Shown piece after piece: positions 6,696 to 14,358 of a stretch of DNA of 20,431 bases (position 1 is its first letter; each line of letters starts with the position of its first letter). Source of the stretch: Rhizobium sp. Q54 (GTDB lineage: Bacteria > Pseudomonadota > Alphaproteobacteria > Rhizobiales > Beijerinckiaceae). A model generated the notes under the pieces. It worked only from the letters and a program-made list of their open reading frames with translations. It did not search any database and was not told the origin of the DNA. The stretch lies in NCBI GenBank assembly GCA_945903655.1, contig CAMDOY010000020.1, positions 1 through 20,431 of the forward strand, given 5' to 3'. Both the position numbers and the translations under genes were made by a program.

Positions 6696-7841
6696 GTGAC
6701 CAGCAGGACGGATCAGGCGGCTCAGGCGGATATGACGGCGCGGCAGGGGCGGATTATCGCCCATCTGACGCAGGCCGGTCATGTGCGCGCCGAACCGGCG
6801 ATTCTCCAGCCCGCCGATGTGTTTCTGGATCTGGCGGGCGAGGACATCCGCGCCCGCATCTTCCTCACCACGGGCGCCGAGGGTGAGGAATTGTGCCTGC
6901 GGCCGGAATATACGATCCCCGTCTGCCGGGCCTATCTGGCCTCCCCTGCGGCGGGCGCCGTCGCCTCCTTCTCCTATCTCGGCCCCGTCTTCCGCCAAAG
7001 CGCTGGCGGGCCGAACGAATTCCTGCAGGCGGGCATCGAGAGCCTGGGCCGCGCCGACAAGGAGGCCGCCGACGCGGAAATCCTGACCCTCTCACTCGAA
7101 TCCGCCTATGGCGCGGACTCCGGGCCCCTCACGGTGCGGCTGGGCGACGCGGGCCTCTTCACGGCCCTGCTGGGCGCGCTGGATCTGCCCGCCGCCTGGG
7201 TGCGCCGCATCAAGCGCGGCCATATGCGCGGCGAGAGCCTTGGCGCCATGCTGACGACGACCGCCAATGGCACCAGCGCCGATCATTCCGGCGTGCTGGC
7301 GGCCCTCGAGGGCGTGGACAAGAAGGGTGCCCGCGCGCTGGTGGAGGATCTCCTGTCCATCGCTGGCATCTCCTCGGTGGGTGGGCGCAGCGCGGGCGAG
7401 ATCGCCGACCGCTTCCTCGAACAGGCCGCGATGAAATCGAGCCACGGCGTCAGCGCGGAAAAGCGCGCGGTGCTGGAGCGTTTCCTCGCCGTGGGTGGCG
7501 ATCCCGACAAGGCCTCCGTCGCCCTGCGCGCCCTGGCGCGGGACGCCAAGCTTGATCTGACCGCCGCGCTCGACGCTTTCGATGCGCGCCTGGGCTTCAT
7601 CGCCGCGCGCGGTCTGGATCTCTCGACGCTGGTCTTTTCGGCGAATTTCGGGCGCAATCTCGATTACTACACAGGCTTCGTCTTCGAGGCCCATCGGCCC
7701 GATGGCGAGGCGGGGCGTCCCGTCATCGGCGGCGGTCGTTACGACGGCTTGTTGCGCCGCCTCGGCGCGTCTCAAGACATCCCCGCCGTGGGCGCCGCCA
7801 TCTGGTGCGATCGGCTCTTTGCTGGCGGAGAGAAGGCGTGA
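6696..7841 (+). CDS. hisZ: ATP phosphoribosyltransferase regulatory subunit HisZ
   Basis: HisZ is a catalytically inactive class II histidyl-tRNA synthetase paralogue that partners HisG in the first step of histidine biosynthesis and confers feedback control. The 381-residue protein keeps the synthetase core: RPEYTIPVCRAYL, FRQSAGGPNEFLQAGIESLGR (motif-2 region), DYYTGFVFE and the GGRYDGLL motif near the C-terminus. It ends soon after GGRYDGLL, so the C-terminal anticodon-binding domain of true HisRS is missing, which supports HisZ. The start is GTG 6696, seven bases after GAGGGG. The stop overlaps the hisG start by four bases, indicating translational coupling of the two subunits. Confidence 0.9.
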   Translation: MTSRTDQAAQADMTARQGRIIAHLTQAGHVRAEPAILQPADVFLDLAGEDIRARIFLTTGAEGEELCLRPEYTIPVCRAYLASPAAGAVASFSYLGPVFRQSAGGPNEFLQAGIESLGRADKEAADAEILTLSLESAYGADSGPLTVRLGDAGLFTALLGALDLPAAWVRRIKRGHMRGESLGAMLTTTANGTSADHSGVLAALEGVDKKGARALVEDLLSIAGISSVGGRSAGEIADRFLEQAAMKSSHGVSAEKRAVLERFLAVGGDPDKASVALRALARDAKLDLTAALDAFDARLGFIAARGLDLSTLVFSANFGRNLDYYTGFVFEAHRPDGEAGRPVIGGGRYDGLLRRLGASQDIPAVGAAIWCDRLFAGGEKA

Positions 7842-8815
7842 GCAACGACACCCAGACCCTCGTTCTCGCCGTCCCCTCCAAGGGGCGGTTGCAGGAGAAC
7901 GCCAACAACTTCTTCAAGCGCGCGGGCCTCACGGTCGTGCAGGGACGCGGCGTGCGCGACTATCGCGGCGCGCTGGCGGAACTGCCGGGCGTCGAGGTGG
8001 CCTTCCTCTCGGCCTCCGAGATCGTGCAGCAGCTGGCCTCCGGCGCCGCCCATATGGGCGTCACGGGCGAGGACCTCGTGCGCGAGCAGCTCGCCGACCC
8101 CGCCGCCAAGATCGAAATCCTGACGCCCCTGGGCTTCGGCCACGCCAATGTCATCGTCGCCGTGCCTGAGGCCTGGATCGACGTGCGCACCATGGCCGAT
8201 CTTGAGGACGTCGCCGCCGCCTTCCATGCGCGGCGCGGAACCCGCATGCGGGTCGCGACCAAATATGTGAACCTGACCCGCGCCTTCTTCGCGCAGAACG
8301 GGGTCACCGATTACCGCATCGTGGAATCCCTCGGCGCCACCGAGGGCGCCCCTGCGGCGGGACAAGCCGAGCTGATCGTGGATATCACCACGACAGGCGC
8401 CACACTGCAGGCCAATGCGCTGAAGGTGCTGGAGGATGGCGTGATGCTGCGCTCTGAGGCCAATCTGGTGGCTTCAGTCTGCGCCCAGTGGAGCCCCGCC
8501 GCCCGCACGGTGGCGCGCACCATCCTGTCGCGCATTTCGGCTGAAGAAGACGCCCGCACCTCCCGCGAGGTGCGCGCCTTCGTGCCCAAGCCGCAGGAAC
8601 TCGCCACGGAGGCGCAAACCCGCTTCGGCGCCCGCGCCCTCTTCGGCTTCGCCAAGGATGGCCCGCTGCGGCTGATCTGCCCGGCCAAGCAAGTGGCCGG
8701 TCTGTCGGAATGGCTGGTGGAGAGCGGCGCCGACCATGTGAGCGTGACCGCGCTGGACTATCTCTTCAGCGCCCACAATGCGCTTTATGAGAGGCTGGCG
8801 GCGCGGATCGGGTGA
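7838..8815 (+). CDS. hisG: ATP phosphoribosyltransferase HisG
   Basis: HisG condenses ATP and PRPP to phosphoribosyl-ATP, the first step of histidine synthesis. The start is GTG 7838, overlapping the hisZ stop (GTGA) and preceded by GGAGAGAAG; the ATG at 7805 lies inside hisZ and is not supported. The 325-residue product shows LAVPSKGRLQE at the N-terminus, ASGAAHMGVTGEDLV, and the PRPP-binding loop DITTTGATLQAN at 182-193. Short-form HisG, which needs HisZ, is usually about 210-230 residues. This one has about 100 extra C-terminal residues, including PLRLICPAKQVAGLSEWLVESGADHVSVTALDYLF, which resembles the regulatory domain of long-form HisG. Having both HisZ and this tail is notable. Confidence 0.93.
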   Translation: MSNDTQTLVLAVPSKGRLQENANNFFKRAGLTVVQGRGVRDYRGALAELPGVEVAFLSASEIVQQLASGAAHMGVTGEDLVREQLADPAAKIEILTPLGFGHANVIVAVPEAWIDVRTMADLEDVAAAFHARRGTRMRVATKYVNLTRAFFAQNGVTDYRIVESLGATEGAPAAGQAELIVDITTTGATLQANALKVLEDGVMLRSEANLVASVCAQWSPAARTVARTILSRISAEEDARTSREVRAFVPKPQELATEAQTRFGARALFGFAKDGPLRLICPAKQVAGLSEWLVESGADHVSVTALDYLFSAHNALYERLAARIG

Positions 8816-8850
8816 TTGACGGATCGCCCGCGCGGTCCCAGATTTCACCC

Positions 8851-9261
8851 ATGTTCATGCGCGCAATCTTTCTCTGCGGCTTCGGCCTGCTGGCCGTTAC
8901 GGCGCAGGCGCAGACCCAGACGCCGCGCGCCTTTCCCAGCCATGTCGAGTGGCGGCTTGTCTCCATCAATGCGGCGCCTGCGCGCAGCCAGGATCCCGCG
9001 AGCCTGCGGATCGAGGCGGAGGGCGGGCGCGCCTTCGGCTCCACCGGCTGCAACCGCTGGATGGCGAACGCCACAGGAATGGATGAGCGCCTGCGCTTCA
9101 CCCCTCTGGCCGTCACCCGCCGCTATTGCGCGGGCGCCGGGGGCGAGATCGAGCGGCAGTTTCTGGGGGTGCTGAACGCCGCCCCCCTCTGGCGCCTGCA
9201 ACGCGGCGCCCTCGTGCTCACCAGCGGCAAGACGCGCCTGCGCTTCAAGCGGGCAGGCTGA
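8851..9261 (+). CDS. META/HslJ-domain secreted protein
   Basis: This encodes a 136-residue exported protein. Residues 1-20 form a signal peptide (FMRAIFLCGFGLLAVTAQAQ). The mature part matches the META domain of HslJ-type proteins: WRLVSINAAP, GRAFGSTGCNRWMANA with the conserved GCN turn, TRRYCAG, and a C-terminal RGALVLTSGKTRLRF strand. Such proteins are periplasmic or outer-membrane lipid-facing and linked in some bacteria to stress or novobiocin resistance, but a role here is not proven. A GTG at 8812 overlapping the hisG stop (GTGA) would add 13 residues; the signal peptide favours 8851 or ATG 8857. It ends three bases before the convergent ABC gene. Confidence 0.78.
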   Translation: MFMRAIFLCGFGLLAVTAQAQTQTPRAFPSHVEWRLVSINAAPARSQDPASLRIEAEGGRAFGSTGCNRWMANATGMDERLRFTPLAVTRRYCAGAGGEIERQFLGVLNAAPLWRLQRGALVLTSGKTRLRFKRAG

Positions 9262-9264
9262 GGC

Positions 9265-11379
9265 TCACTCCGCCGCCGCCGTCTTCGCCTGGTCCACCGG
9301 CGTATAGGCGCCGTCCGCGTTCTTCTCCATCACCACGCGGCGCTTGTGGAAGGCGGCGAGCGTCGAGCGGTGGCCGATGGAGACCACCGTCGTTCCCGGC
9401 AGATGGTCCGCCAGCAGGCGATAGAGCGCCGCCTCGGTGGGCTCATCAAGGGCGGAGGTGGCCTCATCCAGAAAGAGCCAGTCGGGCCGGGCCAGCAGGG
9501 CGCGCGCCACCGCGAGCCGCTGCTGTTCGCCGCCGGACAGGCGCTGGCTCCAGTTATCCTCTTCATCGAGCCGCTCGATGAAGGGGCCCATCAGCGCATT
9601 CTCCAGCGCCTTGCGCAGGGCCGCGTCATCGAAATGGGCGGCGTCCTGCGGATAGGTCACTGCGTTGCGCAGGGTTCCGATGGGGATATAGGGCTTTTGC
9701 GGCAGCAGCATCACGCTGGCGCCTGCGGGCACGCTGATGGCGCCCTTGCCGAAGGGCCAGACGCCCGACACCGCGCGGAACAGCGTCGACTTGCCCGAAC
9801 CCGAATGGCCCGACAGCAGAACCGCCTCGCCGGGAGTGAAGGTAACCTGCGCCTTGGTGACGATGACGCGCCCATCGGGCAGGGCGAGATCGAGCCCCGC
9901 GATGCCGATCTCGCCAGCGCTGGCGGGGAGAGCCACGATTTGTGTGGCGCGCTCCATCTCATGGGCCTGATCGATGGCTGCGTCGAAGCTCGACAGACGA
10001 TCCAGCACGGCTTTGAAATCGGCCAGCGAGGTATAGTAGGTGACGAAGAAAGTAAGCGCGCCTTCCACCCGGTTGAAGGCGCCCGCCGTCTGCGACATCA
10101 CGCCCAGCTGGATCTTGCCTGCGAAATAAAACGGCGCAGCCACGATATAGGGAATGAAGGGGCTGATCTGCCCATAGGTTGACGTGAAGGCCATCAGGCG
10201 TTTGCGCCGATCCACGATCTGCAGATAATTGTCGAAGATGCGCCCGAAGCGCCCCATGGCGAGCCGCCGCTCCGCCGCCTCGCCTTTCAGCAAGGCGATC
10301 TGCTCGGAATATTCGCGCAGGCGCGCCAGCGAAAAGCGGAAATCGGCTTCGTTGCGCTGACGATCAAAATAGAGCCCCACCAGCGAACGTCCGATGAGAT
10401 GGGTGATGAGCGTGCCGATGATCGAATAGATCAGCGCCACCCAGAAGAGGAAGCCGGGAACCGCGATGTCCGTGCCCGGAATGGTGAAATCCGCCGACAG
10501 GGTCCACAGGATCACCGCGAAGGAGACCAGCGAGGAAAGGGTCGAGATCAGCAGGATCGAATAGGAGTAGATGCCATAGCCCACCTGCCCGCCATCAATG
10601 AAGCGGTTCACGTCTTCGGCGATGCGCTGGTCGGGGTTGTCGGCGTTGAGGCCCTTGAGGCCCATGCGGTAATGGGTGGAGCCATTGAGCCAGCGGCCCA
10701 CATAATGTTCCGTCAGCCAACGCCGCCAGCGGATCATCAGAATGGACTGCGCGATGAATTCGATGATGGCGCTGACGATGTAGATCGCCACCCAGAACAG
10801 GAAGACCGTGTAGAGCAGGGTCCAGAAGGTCGCCTGATCCTTGTTCTGGATGGCGTTGAACCAGTCACGGTTGAAGAAGGACAGACGCACATTGATGGCG
10901 ACCTGGGCCTGGTTCACCACCACCAGAAAGACCACCGACGCAATGGCGAGGCGGCTCTCGCGCACCTGAAAAGACGCGAAGGGCCAGATGCGCGCCTGCG
11001 TCATGGTCTCGCTCTCGAAATAGCGATCCGCGATGGCGGTGATGCTGCGCACGACCTTCAGGTGCGACACGGCCCAGACGAGGATGCCGAACATGGCCAC
11101 CGTCAGCGCCACACTATCGGGCAGCTTGTAGGCCTTCAGCGACTCCGGCCACAGGCCCACCACCGACAGCAGGAAGAGCCCGCCGAAGACCACCACTTCA
11201 CTGGCGAAGATCACGATGAAGATTTTCAGGAAGGTGGAGATGCGCGCCGACTTGAACGTGGCCCCCGCACAAAGCAGCCCACCAACGCATAGCAGGAGGG
11301 CGGAAACATTCGCCGTGGACCACCAGACCCCGAAGGAGATCACCGAGAGGGCCGCGACGGCCAGACTGAGGAGCGTCAT
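9265..11379 (-). CDS. SbmA/YddA-like fused ABC transporter (permease-ATPase)
   Basis: This 704-residue protein fuses an ABC_membrane_2-type membrane domain to an ATPase. The family includes YddA and the vitamin B12/bleomycin/antimicrobial-peptide transporters related to SbmA/BacA. Four hydrophobic stretches lie in residues 1-115, followed by the core domain with FFNRDWFNAIQ and the family signature NPDQRIAEDVNRFIDGG. The ATPase has Walker A GHSGSGKST near residue 523, a Q-loop LLPQKPYIP, the signature LSGGEQQR near 611, Walker B WLFLDEATSALD and the H-switch SIGHRS, so it should be active as a homodimer. Start 11379 is chosen for AGGATT at good spacing and an immediate membrane segment; an upstream extension to 11541 lacks both. 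The substrate is unknown. Confidence 0.87.
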   Translation of the reverse strand: MTLLSLAVAALSVISFGVWWSTANVSALLLCVGGLLCAGATFKSARISTFLKIFIVIFASEVVVFGGLFLLSVVGLWPESLKAYKLPDSVALTVAMFGILVWAVSHLKVVRSITAIADRYFESETMTQARIWPFASFQVRESRLAIASVVFLVVVNQAQVAINVRLSFFNRDWFNAIQNKDQATFWTLLYTVFLFWVAIYIVSAIIEFIAQSILMIRWRRWLTEHYVGRWLNGSTHYRMGLKGLNADNPDQRIAEDVNRFIDGGQVGYGIYSYSILLISTLSSLVSFAVILWTLSADFTIPGTDIAVPGFLFWVALIYSIIGTLITHLIGRSLVGLYFDRQRNEADFRFSLARLREYSEQIALLKGEAAERRLAMGRFGRIFDNYLQIVDRRKRLMAFTSTYGQISPFIPYIVAAPFYFAGKIQLGVMSQTAGAFNRVEGALTFFVTYYTSLADFKAVLDRLSSFDAAIDQAHEMERATQIVALPASAGEIGIAGLDLALPDGRVIVTKAQVTFTPGEAVLLSGHSGSGKSTLFRAVSGVWPFGKGAISVPAGASVMLLPQKPYIPIGTLRNAVTYPQDAAHFDDAALRKALENALMGPFIERLDEEDNWSQRLSGGEQQRLAVARALLARPDWLFLDEATSALDEPTEAALYRLLADHLPGTTVVSIGHRSTLAAFHKRRVVMEKNADGAYTPVDQAKTAAAE

Positions 11380-11441
11380 GTCGAATCCTGAAAAGGGCGA
11401 GGCCTGAGTGACAAGATAGCACAGGCGCGCGTTCCGACCAT

Positions 11442-11543
11442 TCAAATCGGGTCGATTTGAGGCGGACGATCCCCGGAACCGCAGGGGATCATTGCCCGCA
11501 CCCGACGTCACCCTAAATCCGGAGGGTGTGGACTTCCCCACAC
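11442..11543. promoter_or_regulatory. Three inverted repeats in the ABC exporter/DUF2948 divergent spacer
   Basis: The 190-base spacer between the minus-strand ABC gene and the plus-strand DUF2948 gene holds three perfect inverted repeats in a row. TCAAATCG-GGT-CGATTTGA is at 11442-11460. GATCCCC/GGGGATC is at 11468-11474 and 11484-11490. GTGTGG/CCACAC is at 11526-11531 and 11538-11543. The first has the size of an operator; the other two could be RNA hairpins in a leader. No convincing promoter boxes were found. Confidence 0.35.
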
Positions 11544-11569
11544 GGTCCCGCTAAAGCCGGTGCTTCCCC

Positions 11570-12064
11570 ATGTTGCGTTTCCTGACAGGGCTGTTGCAGC
11601 AAATGCCGGAAAATCCCGTGGACCACCTGAGGCTTCTGGCGCAGGACGAAGAGGACCTCGCCGTCTTCTCCGCCCATATGCAGGATGCGCTTGTGCGCGT
11701 CGCCGACATGACCTTCCTGCCCAAAACCAATGTCTTCGCCCTCGTGGGCTCGCGCTTTGACTGGGTGGCGGCGTCGCAGGGGCGGCTTGAGCGCAGCCAG
11801 GTGGGCCTGCATTTCGACCGGGTGCTGAAGGCCAGCCGCAAGGGCCTCGAAACAGCCAAGCCCGAGGACGTGCTGAACCTCCTGAGCATGACCTTCACCG
11901 CCACCGACGCCCCCGCTGGCGTGGTCGATCTCGTCTTTTCGGGTGGCGCCGCCGTGCGGCTTGAGGTGGAATGTCTCGAAGGGCAGTTGCGCGATCTGGG
12001 TCCAAGGTGGCAAACCACTCGCCAGCCCGGCCACGCTGGCGACAGCGAGCCCCAGAACACCTGA
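11570..12064 (+). CDS. DUF2948 family protein
   Basis: This is a 164-residue member of the DUF2948 family, found in alphaproteobacteria next to hisD. The diagnostic block HLRLLAQDEEDLAVFSAHMQDALVRVADMTFLPKTNVFALVGSRFDW begins near residue 19. The C-terminus LECLEGQLRDLGPRW-like segment (here VECLEGQLRDLGPRW) is also typical. Function is unknown; it is predicted cytoplasmic, with no signal or membrane segment. An internal ATG at 11603 (MPENPVDHLRLL) is an alternative start that matches the usual family N-terminus better; neither start has a strong ribosome binding site. It ends 20 bases before hisD and is probably co-transcribed with it. Confidence 0.87.
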   Translation: MLRFLTGLLQQMPENPVDHLRLLAQDEEDLAVFSAHMQDALVRVADMTFLPKTNVFALVGSRFDWVAASQGRLERSQVGLHFDRVLKASRKGLETAKPEDVLNLLSMTFTATDAPAGVVDLVFSGGAAVRLEVECLEGQLRDLGPRWQTTRQPGHAGDSEPQNT

Positions 12065-12084
12065 CCCCTCCCGGAGCAAACCCG

Positions 12085-13380
12085 ATGCCTTCGCGGCTCG
12101 ACATGCGGCGCGACACCTTCGCCGCCGACTTTACCGCCCTCCTCGCCACCAAGCGCGAGGTATCGCAGGATGTGGACGCGGCCGCCGCCGCCATCATCGC
12201 CGATGTGATCGCGCGCGGCGATGCGGCGCTGGCGGACTATTCCGCCCGTTTCGACAAGGTGGACCTCGCGGCCTCCGGCCTGCGCATCAGCGCCGCCGAG
12301 ATCGCCGCAGCCCGGGCCGCCTGCGATCCCGCAGCGCTGGCCGCGCTGGCTGTCGCCCATGAGCGGATCACCACCTTCCACGAACGCCAGAAGCCCTCGG
12401 ACCTCAGCTTCACCGATGCGCTGGGCGTGGAGCTTGGTTGGCGCTGGAGCGCCATCGAAGCGGTGGGCCTCTATGTGCCCGGCGGCACGGCGAGCTATCC
12501 CTCCTCCGTGCTGATGAACGCCATCCCCGCCAAGGTGGCGGGCGTACCGCGTATCGTCATGGTCGTCCCGACCCCCAATGGGGAGGTGAACCCGCTGGTG
12601 CTGGCAGCCGCCGAGCTGGCGGGCGTCGATGAAATCTACCGGGTGGGCGGGGCGCAGGCCGTGGCCGCGCTGGCCTATGGCACGCAGACCATCGCCCCCG
12701 TGGCGAAGATCGTCGGCCCCGGCAACGCCTATGTGGCCGCCGCCAAGCGCCGGGTCTTCGGAACCGTGGGCATCGACATGATCGCCGGCCCCTCCGAAGT
12801 GCTGGTGCTGGCGGATGGAAGCGCCAATCCCGACTGGATCGCCATGGACCTGATGGCCCAGGCCGAGCACGATACCGCCGCCCAGTCGATCCTCATCACC
12901 GATGACGCCAGCCTGGCCGATGCGGTCGTCGCCGCCGTGGAGGGCGCCCTGACCACCCTGCCCCGCCGCGCCATCGCGGAAGCCAGCTGGCGCGATTTTG
13001 GCGCGATCATTCTGGTGGAGAGCCTCGAAAAGGCCCTGCCGCTGGTCGACCGCCTCGCGCCCGAACATCTTGAGATCATGGCCGAAAATGCGGACGCCCT
13101 GTCGGCCGGCATCCGCAACGCCGGCGCCATTTTCCTCGGCGGCCACACGCCCGAGGCCATCGGCGATTATGTCGGCGGCTCCAATCATGTGCTGCCCACC
13201 GCCCGCTCGGCGCGGTTTTCCTCGGGGCTCGGCGTGCTCGATTTCATGAAGCGTACCTCGATCCTCAAGTGCAGCCCGCAGAGCCTGCGGGCGCTCGGCC
13301 CCTCCGCCATCGCGCTTGGCGAATCCGAGGGCTTGCATGCGCACGCGCGTTCGGTTGCAATACGCCTCAACCTTGGTTGA
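12085..13380 (+). CDS. hisD: Histidinol dehydrogenase HisD
   Basis: HisD oxidises L-histidinol to L-histidine in two NAD-dependent steps, the end of the histidine pathway, with a zinc ion. The 431-residue protein has normal length. Visible elements are GLYVPGGTASYPSSVLMNAIPAKVAGV, the NAD-site region GGAQAVAALAYGT, VGPGNAYVAAAKR, GPSEVLVLAD, the zinc ligands Gln259 and His262 in AQAEHD, and the catalytic Glu327-His328 in LAPEHLEIM. Start 12085 follows GGAG and gives MPSRLDMRRDTFAADF, the usual N-terminus; the upstream extension lies inside DUF2948 in another frame. It is followed after six bases by UPF0262. Other his genes (hisZ, hisG) lie 3.3 kb upstream on the same strand, with the opposite-strand ABC gene between them. 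Confidence 0.97.
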   Translation: MPSRLDMRRDTFAADFTALLATKREVSQDVDAAAAAIIADVIARGDAALADYSARFDKVDLAASGLRISAAEIAAARAACDPAALAALAVAHERITTFHERQKPSDLSFTDALGVELGWRWSAIEAVGLYVPGGTASYPSSVLMNAIPAKVAGVPRIVMVVPTPNGEVNPLVLAAAELAGVDEIYRVGGAQAVAALAYGTQTIAPVAKIVGPGNAYVAAAKRRVFGTVGIDMIAGPSEVLVLADGSANPDWIAMDLMAQAEHDTAAQSILITDDASLADAVVAAVEGALTTLPRRAIAEASWRDFGAIILVESLEKALPLVDRLAPEHLEIMAENADALSAGIRNAGAIFLGGHTPEAIGDYVGGSNHVLPTARSARFSSGLGVLDFMKRTSILKCSPQSLRALGPSAIALGESEGLHAHARSVAIRLNLG

Positions 13381-13386
13381 GACGCC

Positions 13387-13875
13387 ATGCCCCAGAAGGA
13401 CGCCCAGAGGATCGACAGGCTGGTCTCCGTCACCCTTGACGAGACTTCCATCGGCCGTGGGAATCCTGATCAGGAGCATGAGCGTCAGATCGCCATCTGG
13501 GACCTCGTGGAGGAGAACAGCTTCTCCATCGAGGGCTACGCGGGCGGGCCTTATTCGCTGGTGCTCGCCCTGCAGGAAAAGAAGCTGCTCTTCGATGTGC
13601 GCGACCCCGAGGGATCGCCCATCGTTTCGCACTTCCTGTCGCTGACGCCCTTCCGCAGCATCCTGCGCGATTATTTCATGGTCTGCGAAAGCTATTACGC
13701 CGCCATCCGCACCGCGCCCCCCTCCCAGATCGAGGCCATCGACATGGGGCGGCGGGGCCTGCACAACGATGGCGCGCAGCTGCTGGCGGAACGGCTGCAG
13801 GGCAAGATCATCTGCGATTTCGATACGGCGCGACGCATCTTCACGCTTGTGACAGCCCTGCACTGGAAAGGCTGA
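13387..13875 (+). CDS. UPF0262 family protein
   Basis: This is a 162-residue member of UPF0262, a conserved alphaproteobacterial family of unknown function that regularly follows hisD. Recognisable segments are IDRLVSVTLDETSIGRGNPDQEHERQIAIWDLVEENSF, the core LTPFRSILRDYFMVCESYYAAIRTAPPSQIEAIDMGRRGLHNDGA and the C-terminal DFDTARRIFTLVTALHW. There is no signal peptide or membrane segment, so it is expected in the cytoplasm. It starts six bases after the hisD stop, and its stop overlaps the next start by one base (TGATG), so hisD, this gene and the phosphatase-like gene are almost certainly one operon. Confidence 0.93.
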   Translation: MPQKDAQRIDRLVSVTLDETSIGRGNPDQEHERQIAIWDLVEENSFSIEGYAGGPYSLVLALQEKKLLFDVRDPEGSPIVSHFLSLTPFRSILRDYFMVCESYYAAIRTAPPSQIEAIDMGRRGLHNDGAQLLAERLQGKIICDFDTARRIFTLVTALHWKG

Positions 13876-14354
13876 TGAGCGAGGCCCCGCCGGGATCGCA
13901 AAGCGGAGCCGCGCGCCCAAGGCCGCAATCCGTGCTCTTCGCCTGCACCTTCAACGCCATACGCTCCCCCATGGCGGAGGCGCTGGCCCGCCACTTTTTC
14001 GGCCGCCAGATCTATTTCGCCTCGGCGGGGGTGCGCAGCGGCGAGCTGGATGGCTTCGCCGTGGCCTCCATGGAGGAGCTGGGCATCGACATCGCCAAAC
14101 ATAAGCCCCACACTTTCGAGGATCTGGAGGACGCCAGCTTTGACCTGATCGTGACCCTCTCCCCCGAGGCCCACCACAAGGCCCTGGAATTCACCCGGAC
14201 GCTGGCCGTGGACGTGGTCTACTGGCCGACGCTGGACCCCACCGCCGTGCAGGGCTCCCGCGAGACCGTGCTGGGCGCCTATCGGGGGATGCGCGAGGGG
14301 TTGCAGAAGCGGATACTTGAGATGTTTGAGTGGCGGCCCATGGGGGGGCTGTAG
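13875..14354 (+). CDS. Low-molecular-weight protein-tyrosine-phosphatase-like protein
   Basis: This 159-residue protein belongs to the LMW phosphatase/arsenate reductase fold. The P-loop is CTFNAIRS with nucleophile Cys24 and Arg30 (CX5R), after a 15-residue Pro/Ser-rich extension. The general acid is probably Asp121 in YWPTLDPT. The N-A-I-R-S-P loop is the version common in Rhizobiales next to UPF0262. These proteins are often annotated as ArsC, but no ars genes are nearby, so a protein-phosphatase-type role is as likely. The start overlaps the UPF0262 stop. In related genomes infA usually follows; here the convergent mtnA begins its end four bases later. Confidence 0.87.
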   Translation: MSEAPPGSQSGAARPRPQSVLFACTFNAIRSPMAEALARHFFGRQIYFASAGVRSGELDGFAVASMEELGIDIAKHKPHTFEDLEDASFDLIVTLSPEAHHKALEFTRTLAVDVVYWPTLDPTAVQGSRETVLGAYRGMREGLQKRILEMFEWRPMGGL

Positions 14355-14358
14355 GGAA

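Noticed and set aside
11551..13920. 789-residue minus-strand open frame over hisD
   Set aside because: It is the antisense shadow of DUF2948, hisD and UPF0262, which have clear family motifs on the plus strand.
13875..14354. Annotation as an arsenate reductase of an arsenic resistance operon
   Set aside because: No arsR, arsB or acr3 gene is nearby; the hisD-UPF0262 context is the housekeeping one.
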